From Arcobacter sp. (GTDB lineage Bacteria; Campylobacterota; Campylobacteria; Campylobacterales; Arcobacteraceae): a stretch of DNA of 64,000 nucleotides. Under the pieces are notes generated by a model. That model worked only from the letters and a program-made list of their open reading frames with translations, did not search any database and had not been told where the DNA came from. The DNA lies in NCBI GenBank assembly GCA_002685075.1, contig NYWO01000108.1, positions 1 through 64,000 on the forward strand. The letters are read 5' to 3'. Positions 32,331-42,596 of this stretch are shown piece by piece. The position numbers and the translations under genes were made by a program. Within the stretch, counting starts at the first letter, position 1, and every line of letters begins with the position of its first letter.

Positions 32331-33085
32331 TAAAAAGTATATTAATAATTTGTATTTCATCTGTTTTTATTTTTGCAAATAATATCGAGTTATCAGGAAC
32401 AGTAATTTCTGATAATGAAAAAGTAATTACAAGTAGAAATATGGGTTTTATAAAAGAAGTATATGTAAGTGAAGGCTCATTTGTAAAAAAAGGTGAGTTA
32501 CTTTATGAAATTGATTCTTCAAGTGTTGATTCTTCAAAACAAGAAGCCTTGTTAAATCTTAAAATGCAAGAAAATAAACTTGCCAATATTCAAGTAAATT
32601 ACAATAGATATAAAAGATTATATGCACAAGATTTAGTACCTAAATATGATGTAGAAGAATTAGAGCTTAATCTTTTAAATATGAAAAATATGATTTTAAT
32701 TGCAAAAGCAAAACTAAAAGAAGTAAATTTTCAATACAACTACTTAAAAATAAAAGCACCAAATGATGGACTAATTATAAAAAAATCTATAAAAGCAGGT
32801 GAGATGTCTATGCCAAGTGCCCCTGCACTAATTCTTTCAGATCTTTCAAGTTTAAAAATAAAAACTGATATTTCAGAAAACAACTTAGGAAAAATTAAAT
32901 TAAATCAAGAAGTGAAAGTTTCTATTCCTTCTATAAAATTAGAGACAGTTGGTAAAATTGATGCGATAATTCCAAGTATAAATACTGTTACACACTCTTT
33001 TATCTTAAAAATTTCTTTTGATAAAAAAGAGTCTGTGATTTATCCTGGTATGTATTCTAAATTAATTATTGAACCTTTAAACTAA
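32327..33085 (+). CDS. RND efflux periplasmic adaptor subunit (HlyD/MFP)
   Basis: GFIKEVYVSEGSFVKKGELLYEID lipoyl motif and LKIKAPNDGLIIKKSIKAGE. Confidence 0.9.
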   Translation: MIKSILIICISSVFIFANNIELSGTVISDNEKVITSRNMGFIKEVYVSEGSFVKKGELLYEIDSSSVDSSKQEALLNLKMQENKLANIQVNYNRYKRLYAQDLVPKYDVEELELNLLNMKNMILIAKAKLKEVNFQYNYLKIKAPNDGLIIKKSIKAGEMSMPSAPALILSDLSSLKIKTDISENNLGKIKLNQEVKVSIPSIKLETVGKIDAIIPSINTVTHSFILKISFDKKESVIYPGMYSKLIIEPLN

Positions 33086-33093
33086 GGCTTTAT

Positions 33094-34662
33094 ATGCAAA
33101 ATATTGATAAAAATTTAAATATAGCAGGAAGATTATCATTATCTTTTATAAATCATCCTTTAACACTTATCTTAGGAGTATTTATTTTAGTTTTAGGGTA
33201 TATATCACTTGTATTTATGCCAAGAGAAGAAAATCCACAAATAAAAGTAAGTGGAGGTGCAGTTATAGTTGCACTTCCAGGTGCAACTCCTAGTGAAATT
33301 CAAAAGGTAATAATACAACCTTTAGAGAAAAAAATAAAAGAAATAAAAGGTGTAGAACACATCTATTCATTTGCAAAAGATTCATATGGTATTGTACAAG
33401 CTCAATATTTTATAGGTCAAGATAAAGAAGAATCAAATCTAAAACTTTATGATCAAGTTATGAGAAATATGGACTTAATGCCAAGTGGAGCTATGCAGCC
33501 TATTATAAAAACAATGGATATTGATACAGATATTCCAATAGCAACTATGGCTTTTTATTCAATGAAAAAAAATGGAAAAGATTTAATCACTCAAACGCAA
33601 CTTTATAAAGAAGTAAATAAAATCACAAGAGAAGTAAATAAAATTCAAAATGTCGCACTTGTTGATTTAAAAGGTGAAAAAAAAGAGCAATACAATATTC
33701 TAATAGATTCAAATAAAATCTCAGCTTATAATTTATCTATTGGTCAAGTTATGAAACAAGTACAAGCCTTATCTTACAAAACAGCAGATATCAATGGAAA
33801 TACAAAAACTGGGGATGTAGTTGTATTTGGAATAAAACAAGCAATTGAAACAAAAAAAGATATAGAGAACATAATCATTACCTATGAAAACAGTGTTGCA
33901 ATTTACTTAAAAGATATAGCAAGTGTACAAAGGTCTTATGATATTCAAAATAATAAAGAAGCTCAACTATATCAAAAAGATCTACAAGGAAACTTTGAAG
34001 AAATAGAACAAGTTACTATGAGTATATCAAAGCTAAATGGCTCAAACTCTGTTCTTATAAATGAAGAGATATTTGAATATATGGATTCAATAAAAGAAGA
34101 ACTACTTAATAAAAAAATTGCATTTACAATTACAAGAGATGATGGATACACAGCTAATAATGCTGTAAATTCACTTGTTCAAAACTTATTAATATCTATT
34201 GTAATTATTGCTATTTTACTTATTTTTACTTTAGGTTTTAAAGAAGCTATGATTGTTTCATTAGCAGTTCCTATGATTTTATCACTTACTTTATTCGCTG
34301 GATTTTTACTTGATGAAACAATTAATAGGATTACTCTTTTCGCTCTTTTAGTATCCCTTGGAATGTTAGTAGATGCTGCAATTATTGTAATTGAAAATAT
34401 CCATAGACACAGAAAAGAAAATCCAAATATAGATATTTCAATAACAGCTATAAATGCAACAAATGAAATTGGAAATGCAACAAATATAGCAACACTAGCT
34501 ATTGTAATGACTTTTATACCTATGTTCTTTGTAGGTGGAATGATGGGACAATTTATGCACCCTCTTCCTATTTTTATATCAATTTCACTTGTTATGTCAC
34601 TATTTGTAGCGTACTCATTTACTCCATATTTAATGAAAAAAATTTATAAGGTTACAAAATGA
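33094..34662 (+). CDS. RND efflux permease, N-terminal half (TM1-6)
   Basis: VFMPREENPQIKVSGGAVIVALPGATPSEIQKVIIQPLEKKIKEIKGVEHI; LGMLVDAAIIVIENIHRH; ends after TM6. Confidence 0.92.
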   Translation: MQNIDKNLNIAGRLSLSFINHPLTLILGVFILVLGYISLVFMPREENPQIKVSGGAVIVALPGATPSEIQKVIIQPLEKKIKEIKGVEHIYSFAKDSYGIVQAQYFIGQDKEESNLKLYDQVMRNMDLMPSGAMQPIIKTMDIDTDIPIATMAFYSMKKNGKDLITQTQLYKEVNKITREVNKIQNVALVDLKGEKKEQYNILIDSNKISAYNLSIGQVMKQVQALSYKTADINGNTKTGDVVVFGIKQAIETKKDIENIIITYENSVAIYLKDIASVQRSYDIQNNKEAQLYQKDLQGNFEEIEQVTMSISKLNGSNSVLINEEIFEYMDSIKEELLNKKIAFTITRDDGYTANNAVNSLVQNLLISIVIIAILLIFTLGFKEAMIVSLAVPMILSLTLFAGFLLDETINRITLFALLVSLGMLVDAAIIVIENIHRHRKENPNIDISITAINATNEIGNATNIATLAIVMTFIPMFFVGGMMGQFMHPLPIFISISLVMSLFVAYSFTPYLMKKIYKVTK

Positions 34663-36314
34663 GACTAGAAAAATTTATATTTAATATATTAGAAAGTAAA
34701 ACAAAATCTTTTTTAGTTTATCTTATTACATTTATTTTGTTCTCTTTAAGTATAGCTACATTTCCTAGTGAAATTGTGAAAGCAAAAATGCTTCCAAGTA
34801 AAGATTCAAATACTTTTTCTGTTTATGTAGATTTAAAAGATGGCTCAAGTAAATTACAAACTAAAGAAGTGACAAGATGTATTTCTTCAAATCTTCAAAA
34901 AAACGAATTAGTTACAAATATTTCAGTGTTCATTGGGGAAGGTCAGCCTTTAGATTTTGCAGCAATGGTTAAACAAAGTGCTTTAAAAAACAAACAATCT
35001 CAAGCTGAAATAATGGTAAATATTAAAAAAGCAGAAAATAGAGATATTACAAGTTATAATTTAATAAGCAATTTAAGAGAAAATATTCAAAGAACCTGTT
35101 CCTTATATGATGCAAACATAAAATTTATAGAACTTCCTGCAGGACCACCTGTTCTTGCTTCCATAGTTGCAGAAATCTATGGTGGAGATACTTTCCAATC
35201 AAGAAGAGGTTTTTCACAAAAAATAGCATCTATTTTAAAAGAGCAAGCTACTTTAGTAGATATTGATATAATGGCTGATAAGGATTATATTAAATATCAA
35301 TTAGAACTTGATAATAATAAAATCATTAAAAGTGGTATTAATTTGGAGCAAATAAAAAATATTCTTTATTTAGCATATGAAGGTATGGAGATTTCTGTTG
35401 TTAATGAAGAAAAGGCAGAAAACCAAATACCTATATTTTTAAGATTAGATGATTCAAGACTTTTAGAAAGTTCAACAAAACAAAGTCTTGAAAGTAAATT
35501 ACAAACATTAAAAGTAGTAAATAAACAAGGTCTTATGATTAGTCTAGCTTCATTTATTACTATTAAAGAAGTAATAAAAGAGCCTACATTAACATCAAAA
35601 AATTTAAATATGATGATAAATGTAATTGCTGAAACAGACAAAGATAGTCAAATTTACCCTCTATTAGATGCTAGAAATCAGATACTAAATGAATTAGCAG
35701 AAGATTATATAATCACAAAAATAAATATGCTAAATCTCTCATTTAAAGATAAAATTACAGATGAAGAGTTTGATTTAGTTTTTGATGGTGAATTAAAAGT
35801 TACAATTGATACTTTTATAGATTTAGGAGGAGCATTTATAATTGCTTTAGTTTTAATCTTCTTCTTAATGGTAATGTATTATAAAAGTTTTGCTCTTTCA
35901 GGAGGAATTGTATTAGCTAGTTTTATCTCAATTGTTGGAGTGATTTTTGCTCATGTCATAATGGATATAATTACTGTGGATACATTTTATTTAACAGCCA
36001 CATCATTAATTGGTTTTATTGGATTAATTGGAATAAATTCAAGAAACTCAACTTTAATAATAGATTTTTCTAAACAATTAGTTATAGATAAAAAGTTAAG
36101 CATAAATCATGCTATAGCACAAGCTACTGCAACACGTTCTAAGCCAATTATCTTAACAGTTCTAACAATGGTATTCGCAAGTTCACTTTTAGCTACTGAT
36201 GCAGTCTTTGGAGGTTTAGGGATTGCTTTAATAGGTGGAACACTGATATCATATATTGTATCAATGTTCTTTGTTCCAGTAATTATAAAAAACCAATTAC
36301 ATAAAATCATTTAA
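34659..36314 (+). CDS. RND efflux permease, C-terminal half (TM7-12)
   Basis: Starts just before TM7; LPAGPPVLASIVAEIYGGD; GLIGINSRNSTLIIDF; TRSKPIILTVLTMVFAS; 4-nt ATGA overlap with the N half. Confidence 0.92.
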   Translation: MRLEKFIFNILESKTKSFLVYLITFILFSLSIATFPSEIVKAKMLPSKDSNTFSVYVDLKDGSSKLQTKEVTRCISSNLQKNELVTNISVFIGEGQPLDFAAMVKQSALKNKQSQAEIMVNIKKAENRDITSYNLISNLRENIQRTCSLYDANIKFIELPAGPPVLASIVAEIYGGDTFQSRRGFSQKIASILKEQATLVDIDIMADKDYIKYQLELDNNKIIKSGINLEQIKNILYLAYEGMEISVVNEEKAENQIPIFLRLDDSRLLESSTKQSLESKLQTLKVVNKQGLMISLASFITIKEVIKEPTLTSKNLNMMINVIAETDKDSQIYPLLDARNQILNELAEDYIITKINMLNLSFKDKITDEEFDLVFDGELKVTIDTFIDLGGAFIIALVLIFFLMVMYYKSFALSGGIVLASFISIVGVIFAHVIMDIITVDTFYLTATSLIGFIGLIGINSRNSTLIIDFSKQLVIDKKLSINHAIAQATATRSKPIILTVLTMVFASSLLATDAVFGGLGIALIGGTLISYIVSMFFVPVIIKNQLHKII

Positions 36315-36356
36315 AAGTATTAGATTTTACTAATACTTTTATTTTTACTGCTTAAT

Positions 36357-36818
36357 TTATAAATCAAAAACCATTGCAATTTCATCGCAAACAGGAAAGT
36401 GTTTACAACGAATACAATCAGCCCAAATTTTATGTTCAGGAATTGCTTCTTTTTCAATTACTCTAAAGCCTGCTTTTTCAAAAAAACTTTGTGCATAAGT
36501 TAAAGATAATATTTGTTCTAACTTATATTTTCTTCCTTCTTTAATACACTCTTCTACAAGTTTTTTTCCAAGGTCTAAGCCTCTAAAATTTTTAGATACA
36601 ACTAGACTTCTAACTTCTGCTAAACGCGCAGAATGAATATGTAAAGCAGTGAATCCAGCCATTATTCCATTTACTTCTACAATTGTGTAAGATCTAATTG
36701 TATTAGCCATTTCATCTTCTGTTCTTAAAAGAATATTTCCATTTTCAACTTCAGCTTTTACAAGCTCTTGCATTGAAGTAATTGAAGTTACATCAGGCTT
36801 ATAAAACTTAACTTCCAA
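36357..36818 (-). CDS. GNAT N-acetyltransferase, short ArgA-type (N-acetylglutamate synthase) candidate
   Basis: ARLAEVRSLVVSKNFRGLDLGKKLVEECIKEGRKYKLEQILSLTYAQSFFEKAGFRVIEKEAIPEHKIWADCIRC. Confidence 0.82.
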   Translation of the reverse strand: MEVKFYKPDVTSITSMQELVKAEVENGNILLRTEDEMANTIRSYTIVEVNGIMAGFTALHIHSARLAEVRSLVVSKNFRGLDLGKKLVEECIKEGRKYKLEQILSLTYAQSFFEKAGFRVIEKEAIPEHKIWADCIRCKHFPVCDEIAMVFDL

Positions 36819-37410
36819 ATAAGTACTCCGTAATTCTATTTTGAAGAGATTCTACACCTTTTTTCTTTAAATTAGAGATGAATATTCCATCAGGGTTTGC
36901 TCTTTTTAATTTTTGTAAGTCATTTTGTTTCAATTTATCTATTTTTGTGAAAGCATTGATAATAATTTGATCACCTCTTTTATTGGCCTTTAGAAATTCA
37001 TCAACATTTTTATCAATAGGTAAATCAGGATGTCTTGAATCAATTAAATGTACAAAAATCTGCAAACATTGTCTTTGTTCTAAATATCCTGTTAAATTAG
37101 AATTCCAATCTTTTTTTAAACTTTTAGAAACCTTTGCATAACCAAATCCAGGTAAATCTACAAATCTTGCATAAAGAAAAGGAACTTCTTCTTTATCTGT
37201 TTTAAACTTAATATTAAAATAGTTAATAAGTTGAGTTTTTCCAGGTGTTGATGAAGATTTTGCTAAACCTTTTCTATGTGTTAATGTATTTAATAAAGAT
37301 GATTTTCCTACATTTGATCTACCTAAAAAAGCCACTTCTGCTTTATCAGGACTTGGTGAATCTTGAATACTTTGTGCTGATTCCATAAAGTTTGCTTCAA
37401 CTATTCTCAT
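36808..37410 (-). CDS. engB: Ribosome biogenesis GTPase EngB/YihA
   Basis: AEVAFLGRSNVGKSSLLNTLTHRKGLAKSSSTPGKTQLINYF, FVDLPGFGYAKVSK. Confidence 0.95.
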   Translation of the reverse strand: MRIVEANFMESAQSIQDSPSPDKAEVAFLGRSNVGKSSLLNTLTHRKGLAKSSSTPGKTQLINYFNIKFKTDKEEVPFLYARFVDLPGFGYAKVSKSLKKDWNSNLTGYLEQRQCLQIFVHLIDSRHPDLPIDKNVDEFLKANKRGDQIIINAFTKIDKLKQNDLQKLKRANPDGIFISNLKKKGVESLQNRITEYLFGS

Positions 37411-37422
37411 TTAATATTTTCC

Positions 37423-37908
37423 TTACTTTTGCGAGCCACGCTCAATATTTATGATAAATCTTACAGGCTTATTATCACTACCACTTACTTTTGCTTCACC
37501 AGTTAATTGATTTACATAAATTTTTTCACCATAAATTTTTTTATCATCATTCTTTTCTTCTAAAAATCCATTTCCAAGAACTGTGTATTCTTGTTTTAAA
37601 GGAGAATAAATAATTTTATTACCCTTTCCAACATAATGTTTTAGATCTGTAATAATTTCAAAATCTACATTTCCCGTTGCTATATATTTTGAAGGAATTT
37701 TTCCTGTACTTCCTTTTTTAGTTACAAAATATATATCAACTTTTTGTGCATTTAGTTTATCTTTTCCCATTTGTATTTTTACATTTCCAGTGAAAGTTGA
37801 AATACCTTTTTTATCATTTGCTTCAAAATTCTGCGCATCTATAACTAATTGCTGAGTTTGAGCTAATAATAGTGTAGAACACACTAATAAACCTGCTAAA
37901 AATTTCAT
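37423..37908 (-). CDS. lptA: LPS transport periplasmic protein LptA
   Basis: Signal peptide, FEANDKKGISTFTGNVKIQMGKDKLNAQKVDIYF (OstA-like). Confidence 0.88.
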   Translation of the reverse strand: MKFLAGLLVCSTLLLAQTQQLVIDAQNFEANDKKGISTFTGNVKIQMGKDKLNAQKVDIYFVTKKGSTGKIPSKYIATGNVDFEIITDLKHYVGKGNKIIYSPLKQEYTVLGNGFLEEKNDDKKIYGEKIYVNQLTGEAKVSGSDNKPVRFIINIERGSQK

Positions 37909-37917
37909 TGCTTACCT

Positions 37918-38451
37918 TTATTTTTTATTTTTAACTTCTATTTCAAAATGAACATCTTTAGATCTCATATAATTTTTTGTTCCATCTAAATATAAGTTTG
38001 TTCCTTTAACTGTATTCTTATAATAATAACCATTATAAGGCACATTATTTGTTGCTAATTTTGTTTTTATATTATAATCTAATGCATCTGTATTTAAATT
38101 TATAAAGTCATCTCTATTATATTTTACATCTCTTTGTAAAGTTAAATCATCGCCTTTTTTTATAATAACTTGTGCTTCTAAAGTTTCAATTTTAAAATCT
38201 TTTTTATCTAAGTTATTTCTTAAAAGAATATTTGCATCATACATTTCATCTCTAGTTTTATATTTAATAGCATGACTACCTTGAACTATTCTTGATACAT
38301 TTTTATCTGTAATTGTGTACATTAATGGCTTTTCAAAAACTACTAAAGGAATATCTTTAATATCATTATTCTTTGCTCTATTTTCAACAGGAATAAAATA
38401 TGATCCAACTGCTAAGAGTAATAATGAATAATTAAAAAGTTTTATATCCAT
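37918..38451 (-). CDS. lptC: LPS export protein LptC-like
   Basis: N-terminal TM anchor; YDANILLRNNLDKKDFKIETLEAQVIIKKGDDLTLQRDVKYNRDDFINLNTDALDYN; between lptA and kdsC. Confidence 0.8.
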   Translation of the reverse strand: MDIKLFNYSLLLLAVGSYFIPVENRAKNNDIKDIPLVVFEKPLMYTITDKNVSRIVQGSHAIKYKTRDEMYDANILLRNNLDKKDFKIETLEAQVIIKKGDDLTLQRDVKYNRDDFINLNTDALDYNIKTKLATNNVPYNGYYYKNTVKGTNLYLDGTKNYMRSKDVHFEIEVKNKK

Positions 38452-38939
38452 GCGTTTAAAAAGTCCTCTTCAAGTCCATCTTCTTTACAAATATGTTCAA
38501 TCATTTCTCGAACAGCTCCACTTCCACCTTGATTTTTACAAACTACATGTACAAAATCTTTTAAATATTCTGTTCCATTTAAAGGTGTGAAAGAAAGTCC
38601 TGCTTTTTTAAGCATTCTATAGTCATTTAAATCATCACCAATAGCTGCAACTTGATTCCATGCCAATCCTTCATCATCAAGTATTTTCTGTAGTACTTCA
38701 TCTTTATTATGAATTCCTTGATGTAAGTGCTCAATTTTTAAATCTTTTGCACGTCTTTCAACAATTAAAGAGTTTCTTCCTGTAATAATTGCAGCTTTTT
38801 TCCCAAGTTTTTTTGTCCAAGTAGCAATTGCTAAACCATCAGCAACATCAAAAGACTTTAACTCATCTCCAGAATTAGTATATGTAATTTGACCATTTGT
38901 TAATGTACCATCAACATCTAATACAATAAGTTCAATCAT
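38442..38939 (-). CDS. kdsC: 3-deoxy-D-manno-octulosonate 8-phosphate phosphatase
   Basis: LIVLDVDGTLTNGQITYTNSGDELKSFDVADGLAI, IITGRNSLIVERRAKDLKI, AAIGDDLNDY. Confidence 0.93.
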   Translation of the reverse strand: MIELIVLDVDGTLTNGQITYTNSGDELKSFDVADGLAIATWTKKLGKKAAIITGRNSLIVERRAKDLKIEHLHQGIHNKDEVLQKILDDEGLAWNQVAAIGDDLNDYRMLKKAGLSFTPLNGTEYLKDFVHVVCKNQGGSGAVREMIEHICKEDGLEEDFLNAWI

Positions 38940-39508
38940 AGAACACCTTTTGTACTAGGAATTCCTAATCTTTCATTTTTAACAAGTGCACGTCTTAAAG
39001 CAACAGCAAAAGCTTTAAAAGAAGCTTCCAAAATATGGTGTTTATTTCTTCCTCTATCTTGAATGATATGTAAAGTTATTCCAGCATTTCCACTTACTGC
39101 ATGAAAAAATTCTTCAGCTAATTCAACATCAAAATCCCCTACTTTTCCTGAAATATTTACTTCATAAACTAAATAAGGTCTATTTGATAAGTCTAAGGCA
39201 CAAGTTGTTGCTGCTTCATCCATTACAACAGTTGCATTACCATATCTCTCAACTGCTTCTATAGGAAAAATCTCTTGCTTTAAAGCTTTTCCTAATACAA
39301 TTCCACAATCTTCAACTGTATGGTGCGCATCAATATGTAAATCTCCATCACAAGACAATTCTAAATCGATTCCACTATGTTTTGAAAGTGCTTCTAACAT
39401 ATGGTCAAAAAAACCAACACCTGTATTAATATTTGATTTACCACTACCGTTAATATCTAATTTACATTTAATATCTGTTTCTTTTGTTTTTCTATTTTGT
39501 TCTACCAT
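38936..39508 (-). CDS. hisB: Imidazoleglycerol-phosphate dehydratase
   Basis: NINTGVGFFDHMLEALSKHSGIDL, HIDAHHTVEDCGIVLGKAL, KHHILEASFKAFAVALR. Confidence 0.96.
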   Translation of the reverse strand: MVEQNRKTKETDIKCKLDINGSGKSNINTGVGFFDHMLEALSKHSGIDLELSCDGDLHIDAHHTVEDCGIVLGKALKQEIFPIEAVERYGNATVVMDEAATTCALDLSNRPYLVYEVNISGKVGDFDVELAEEFFHAVSGNAGITLHIIQDRGRNKHHILEASFKAFAVALRRALVKNERLGIPSTKGVL

Positions 39509-39516
39509 TTTAAACC

Positions 39517-40413
39517 CTATTTTCTTATTATAATAGCACGACTTAAACCATTTGTATCTTTAAATATTTGTGCTTGATTTTCTGAACTAAAACCTCTTAT
39601 TAGTACTTTATGTAAAAATCTATCATTAGAAACAACTTTTACTATATCAACTCTATTTTGATTATTAGTTATTGCTTCATATTTTCTTTTTGTTATCATT
39701 GCACCTTCTAGTTTACTAAAAGCACCAACTTGTAAATTATAATTATCATGAATTACAGTTTTTTCTTCTATTACCATAGGAGTAACTGGCTCTAATTTAG
39801 TTACCTTTTGAGATACTACTGGCTTTTGATATGCATGTTTTATAGGTGCATTATAATTTTGTATTTCCCCATTATATCCTAAAACAGTTACTTTTACCCT
39901 TGCAGTTCCATCTTTTACCATATCAATTTTATGGGCTGCTGTATTAGATAAATCAATAATTCTTCCATCAACAAAAGGACCTCTATCATTAACTCTAACA
40001 ACTACGCTCTTACCATTTTCAAGATTATCAACTCTTACTACTGTATTCATTGGCAAAGTCTTATGAGCAGCCGTTAAGTCATACATATTGTATGTTTCAC
40101 CATTTGAAGTCTTTTTAGCATGAAAATTTGGTCCATACCATGAAGCAATTCCTCTAAACTCATCATTTATATTTGGAATAAAAGGATAATATTTTTCACC
40201 AAAAACAGTGTAAGGACGTAAGGTAGCTCTATGCATTGCTTTTGAATTTCTAATATTACTATTTGATGTATCTTTATATATTTTATTTATTTCAGATTTG
40301 TTTACTACATGTTTTTTAGAAGAACATCCTGTTATTAAAAGCGCTCCTGCTAATAAACTAGTAGTTATTCCATATTTAAAAATTTTATTAATATATTGCA
40401 ATTTTATCTCCAA
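39517..40413 (-). CDS. rlpA: Septal ring lytic transglycosylase RlpA lipoprotein with SPOR domain
   Basis: Lipobox LITGC, GIASWYGPNFHAKKTSNGETYNMYDLTAAHKTLP, VVRVNDRGPFVDGRIIDLS, C-terminal SPOR. Confidence 0.93.
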   Translation of the reverse strand: MEIKLQYINKIFKYGITTSLLAGALLITGCSSKKHVVNKSEINKIYKDTSNSNIRNSKAMHRATLRPYTVFGEKYYPFIPNINDEFRGIASWYGPNFHAKKTSNGETYNMYDLTAAHKTLPMNTVVRVDNLENGKSVVVRVNDRGPFVDGRIIDLSNTAAHKIDMVKDGTARVKVTVLGYNGEIQNYNAPIKHAYQKPVVSQKVTKLEPVTPMVIEEKTVIHDNYNLQVGAFSKLEGAMITKRKYEAITNNQNRVDIVKVVSNDRFLHKVLIRGFSSENQAQIFKDTNGLSRAIIIRK

Positions 40414-41782
40414 CTTTTATTTTATTCGATTTCAAGTTATTATCTCTTTTTATTTTTTTAATATTAAGTTTAAATTTATGTGCAATTCTACTTAAAGAAT
40501 CACCTTTTTTAACTTTATATATTGTTTTATTTGAACTCTTTCTTGTTGTTTTATTTACTTTATACTTATCAATAGGAATAACAAGTTTTTGCTTTAATAA
40601 CAATCTATTAGATTTTAAATCATTAAACTTTTTAATTAAACTATATTTTACTTTAAACTTATAAGCAATACGTAATAAAGTATCACCTTTTTTAACTCTA
40701 TAAATTACAAAAGAGTCATTTTTAATTCTATTTTTATTTTTATTATAAATACCTAATTTTGAATAAGGAATATTTACGTCATAACGTTTTACATCAAAAG
40801 GTACAATTTTTTGTTTTATATGTATATTCATTTTAGCTAATGTATTATATTTCATATTTAATACTTTAGAAATACTTCTTAAATGCAAGCCACCTTTTAC
40901 TTTAACAGTTGTAATTGTAGCATTTATATCTCTATCAAAAATATAACCTTTTTTAAGAAAATTTCTATTAGCAATCATTGCTAAAACTACAATTTTTCTT
41001 AAATAACTTCTACTTTCTCTTGGTAAATATTGTCTATCTAATTTTTCTTGTATTTTTAAAAGATCTCTAGCTGTAATTGGAATATTCCATTGTTTTATAT
41101 CTTTGTATATTCTATTAAGTTTATAAAAATCTTTTCTTGTTCTTAAATACTCTTTGATTATATTTCTATATTCTGTGATTTTTTTAGAGTCTTTTTTATT
41201 AGGATAAAGTTGTACATATTTATCTATACTAGCTCTTGTAATTGCTTCAATTATTCTACCTTCACCACAATTATAAGCTAATATTGATAAATACCATTTA
41301 TTAAATCTTTTATGGTGTGATTTTAAATACTTAGAAGCTGCATGCGTTGATTTTATAAAATCTAATCTTTCATCAACATATTCATCATTTCTTAACTTAT
41401 AAACTTTTGCGGTCGCTGGCATAAACTGCCATAATCCAAGAGCATTTGTAGAAGATTTAGCATCTATTTTGAAATTTGATTCAGCCATAGATAAAAATAA
41501 AAAGCTTGAAGGTAAGCCTTCTTGATTTAAAACTTCTTTTATTTTTGAAATATAAATAGAAGATTGTCTTAAATTTCTTTTATATACATGTATATGATTT
41601 TTGTCTGATAATTTATTATATAGATCTTGAAGATGTTTATCATGAACAAAAGATTTTTCGATATCCAAGTCTTTTAAGACTTGAAGATCTTTTTTAGTGA
41701 AATTTACTGCACTTAAATTAGTATAAAGAGAGGTGAAAATTAAAAATACAACTAATAATATCTTATTCATGTAATATCCCAC
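40388..41782 (-). CDS. Lytic transglycosylase MltD-like with LysM repeats
   Basis: FLFLSMAESNFKIDAKSSTNALGLWQFMPATAKVYKL, ILAYNCGEGRIIEAI, LysM VYRVKKGDTLLRIAYKFKVKY and IYKVKKGDSLSRIAHKFKLN. Confidence 0.93.
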   Translation of the reverse strand: MGYYMNKILLVVFLIFTSLYTNLSAVNFTKKDLQVLKDLDIEKSFVHDKHLQDLYNKLSDKNHIHVYKRNLRQSSIYISKIKEVLNQEGLPSSFLFLSMAESNFKIDAKSSTNALGLWQFMPATAKVYKLRNDEYVDERLDFIKSTHAASKYLKSHHKRFNKWYLSILAYNCGEGRIIEAITRASIDKYVQLYPNKKDSKKITEYRNIIKEYLRTRKDFYKLNRIYKDIKQWNIPITARDLLKIQEKLDRQYLPRESRSYLRKIVVLAMIANRNFLKKGYIFDRDINATITTVKVKGGLHLRSISKVLNMKYNTLAKMNIHIKQKIVPFDVKRYDVNIPYSKLGIYNKNKNRIKNDSFVIYRVKKGDTLLRIAYKFKVKYSLIKKFNDLKSNRLLLKQKLVIPIDKYKVNKTTRKSSNKTIYKVKKGDSLSRIAHKFKLNIKKIKRDNNLKSNKIKVGDKIAIY

Positions 41783-41807
41783 TTCTTTACATAACTAGAT
41801 ATCCTTT

Positions 41808-42596
41808 TTAAGATAAACTAGAAAACTCTTTAAATAATTTAATAGCATTCGTTGTAGTAAGATTGTCAATTTCTTCTCTAGACATTTCTAATAATTCAGC
41901 CATTTTATCAGCAACAAAAACTGTATAATATGGTTCATTTCTTTTTCCTCTAAAAGGATGAGGAGTAAGATAAGGTCCATCTGTTTCTATAATTAATTTA
42001 TCTTTTGGAATTTTAGATAGAACTTCTACTAATTTTTTTGCATTTTTAAAAGTTAAAACCCCACCTATACCAAAGTAAAAATTATGATCAGCAAGTGGCA
42101 ATAAATGTTCACTTGCATTAAAGCAGTGAAGAACTCCACCAACTTGTTTAGCATCATAATCTATTAATATTTGTCTTGAATCATTTGAGGCTTCTCTAAC
42201 ATGAACAATTAAAGGTTTATTTACTTTTTTTGCAAACTCAATCTGAGCAATAAAAACTTCTTTTTGTTTTGCAATATTAGCTTTTTTTTCTTCATCATCT
42301 TCAGGAAGTCTAAAATAATCTAAACCACACTCTCCAACTGCTATACATTTAGGATGGTTTATATATTCTTCTAATACTTTTTCATCATACATATCTATAT
42401 CATAAGGATGAATACCAACAGCAAAAAACACTTCATCATATTTTTCTGCAAGTTTTATAGCTTGAGGAAGATCGTTAAAATCAGCACCAGGAATTAAAAA
42501 ACCTTTTACATTATGCTCTATTGCATTCTTAATTACGGTATCAATATCTTCATAATATTGTTTGTTGTCTAAATGACAATGAGTATCTATTATTAT
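41808..42596 (-). CDS. tatD: TatD-family metal-dependent hydrolase, apparently initiated at ATA
   Basis: Upstream of the track start (GTG 42431) the frame is open and encodes [I]IIDTHCHLDNKQYYEDIDTVIKNAIEHNVKGFLIPGADFNDLPQAIKLAEKYDEVFF, with the family HxH motif. ATA at 42596-42594 occupies the Met position. Confidence 0.8.
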   Translation of the reverse strand: MIIDTHCHLDNKQYYEDIDTVIKNAIEHNVKGFLIPGADFNDLPQAIKLAEKYDEVFFAVGIHPYDIDMYDEKVLEEYINHPKCIAVGECGLDYFRLPEDDEEKKANIAKQKEVFIAQIEFAKKVNKPLIVHVREASNDSRQILIDYDAKQVGGVLHCFNASEHLLPLADHNFYFGIGGVLTFKNAKKLVEVLSKIPKDKLIIETDGPYLTPHPFRGKRNEPYYTVFVADKMAELLEMSREEIDNLTTTNAIKLFKEFSSLS

